In this document: positions 62,509 through 64,000 of the stretch, one piece after another
Layout: each line of letters opens with the position of its first letter
Numbering within the stretch: position 1 is the first letter of the stretch
NCBI GenBank assembly: GCA_026874595.1
Contig: CM049315.1
Coordinates: 34,800,164 to 34,864,163, forward strand
Direction of reading: 5' to 3'
DNA: 64,000 bases
From: Sipunculus nudus
Lineage: Eukaryota; Annelida; Sipuncula; Golfingiida; Sipunculidae
Program-made: the position numbers and the translations under genes
Notes under the pieces: generated by a model
Database searches by the model: none
What the model was told of the DNA's origin: nothing
Seen by the model: only the letters and a program-made list of their open reading frames with translations

Positions 62509-62511
<3 letters not shown>
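62333..62511. mobile_element. Pogo-type MITE inside a (TA)n tract (179 bp)
   Basis: Starts CAGTAAAACCTGG and ends AACGAGTTTTTACTG, with (TA)n on both sides (62231-62331 and 62512-62581). The interior is built of TTACGACCACC / GGTCGTTATTTT words in opposite orientation. Insertion at TA within a TA microsatellite fits the Tc1/mariner target. Confidence 0.75.
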
Positions 62512-62581
<70 letters not shown>

Positions 62582-62582
<1 letters not shown>

Positions 62583-63930
62583 CCTATCGATTTAAATATA
62601 ACAATAATACAAATATTTTCGGTACCCGCGTCCCTTCACGGTTGATAACAAGGATGCGTATGGTCATAAGATCCAAAATTCTGTAAGGGAGACTGCTTCC
62701 CCCATATACCATACAGTTATATGTTTGATACTTAACCAATGGATATATTTTTCATTATTCGTAAAGCCATGCACTCCGGTGTTTTATTGTTCAGTCAAAC
62801 AATATATCGGGAGCACATTATTTATAGATAAAAAAATACGTATACAGCGACATGAATGGTTACGCAAAACAAGACATGTAAATCCTTGACATTATGATAA
62901 TATGAATATTATACGTCGGAACGTCATATGAGATATATTAATTCAATATTTTAATGGAATGGGGAAATCCCCCAAACGTATAGGTAAAAAGGACCTGCAT
63001 CTTTTTTAGAAATATTCCTCATAGGTAATTAACCCTGGCTAAGTTCGAAATTGCAATACGTGCATTTAAGGTATCAATCTACTTATTTAAAAAAACTCAA
63101 TAATTACAAATCAATTTAATCTGTCGATAATCTGTTAATATGATTATACCTGCACGAGTCTTTTAAAAAATAAATAAAAAAAGTTTACTTCAGTTAATAA
63201 TTTAATCAGCGAGGAGTCAGTGAAAAAAAAAATTGTCAAGCTTCAGTATATAATACATCTTTCCAACTTCTTGATTTAACTGTGACCTCAATTTGAGATT
63301 TCTATGAATCAATACTTTGCATGTGTATTCTAGATTTGCTTCACCTCGCTTTTCATTCAAGATTTTGTATTCCTCCGTCGGGTGGGGCGGTATTATGTTT
63401 TCATCACCATGTACGGTTTTGTCATTCAGCAACCTGTCTCTAATGTTTTGAACGTATTTTGAAGAAATTTTGCTGAATCTTATATAGGGTAACCCCCCCC
63501 CCCCCCAAAAAAAAAAAACTTTAAGATTTTGGAAGTAATCTGGATTACCATAGTATTTTTTAATCTAATAGATTCTATACCATTGCGAGATCTTCAATAG
63601 GTGCCGCCTTTCTTCTAGAGCTCACCTGTTATCCAACCCGTGAATTCTTGACAAACATTTTTATGTGTAGCACACAGCAAATTTGATAAGTATTCAGGGC
63701 GGAGGTATATAAAAAGCGCAAGCATGGAGAGACATTTGGTGGTGAATGAATGTATGTATCTGCTATAAAGAAGAAAACTCAGATGCTCAGTTGTATCAAT
63801 CGTTGTTAGGGTCCTACAGAGCGCCGAGCTGTCTGCAAGTTATTAGAAGGGATGTTCAGCGATCGGCATCAAATCGGACTCGCTTGGGCAGGGATTGTGG
63901 GCGTCAAACTCGGTCACCTGCAATGCACCG
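62582..63930. other. Upstream AT-rich DNA
   Basis: No gene is seen. A poly(C)-poly(A) junction lies at 63492-63520. Confidence 0.5.
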
Positions 63931-64000
63931 GTGTAGCGATTTCACATTACCCCCCTGTAAGGTTGCCGGAGGGTAACCTGAAATCGATTTCAGATTACCC
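63931..64000. repeat. GATTTCAGATTACCC repeat, cut by window end
   Basis: GTGTAGCGATTTCACATTAC followed by GGGTAACCTGAAATCGATTTCAGATTACCC-like words in both orientations. Related to 11590-11720, where GTGTAGCGATTTCAGATTA occurs. Confidence 0.65.

Overview
The window is eukaryotic animal DNA: AT-rich, dense in microsatellites and transposon remains, with spliced genes rather than operons. It carries one recognisable host gene, the ParaHox gene Xlox (the Pdx1 orthologue), on the minus strand. Exon 1 (60777-61269) encodes the N-terminus and the FPWM hexapeptide. Exon 2 (16103-16560) encodes a complete 60-residue homeodomain with the Xlox-type His at homeodomain position 44. The two exons join in frame through a split glycine codon across an intron of about 44.2 kb, predicting a 316-residue protein. 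The homeodomain wording, the Penelope-type and Gmr1-type retroelements and a mollusc-type dispersed repeat point to a lophotrochozoan, most likely a mollusc. The species cannot be told from sequence alone.

Layout. 1-16102 lies downstream of Xlox: AT-rich DNA with two MITEs, a 402-bp miniature LTR element (TRIM) on the minus strand, poly(C)/poly(G) tracts and a G-quadruplex-prone block. 16561-60776 is the single Xlox intron. Most of it is AT-rich repeat DNA: many long (TA)n tracts, a broken Ty3/gypsy element (38056 to about 41742), a 3' fragment of a Penelope-like element followed by a hammerhead ribozyme (50421-51480), several MITEs, degenerate tandem arrays and a 1.3-kb minisatellite. Scattered through it are islands of balanced composition with clustered transcription-factor motifs (18738-18985, 19530-19760, 21600-22080, 24597-25140, 29085-29560, 37320-37510), which are candidate enhancers. 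61270-61560 looks like the proximal promoter. 61560-64000 is AT-rich with a pogo-type MITE inside a (TA)n tract.

How the parts work together. Xlox is a gut and endocrine patterning factor in bilaterians, and the paired GATA motifs in both the promoter and an intronic island fit an endodermal input; this is inference from motifs. The mobile elements form a second theme. The TRIM and the Gmr1-like element share TGTTAC...GTAACA termini, the same Pro-tRNA-type primer-binding site and an ATAT context, which suggests the tiny element was copied by machinery from such a family. The TRIM's LTR also contains a tRNA-like block with A and B boxes. The Penelope fragment carries a hammerhead motif with all conserved core bases. 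No rRNA, functional tRNA gene, CRISPR array or second host protein gene was found.
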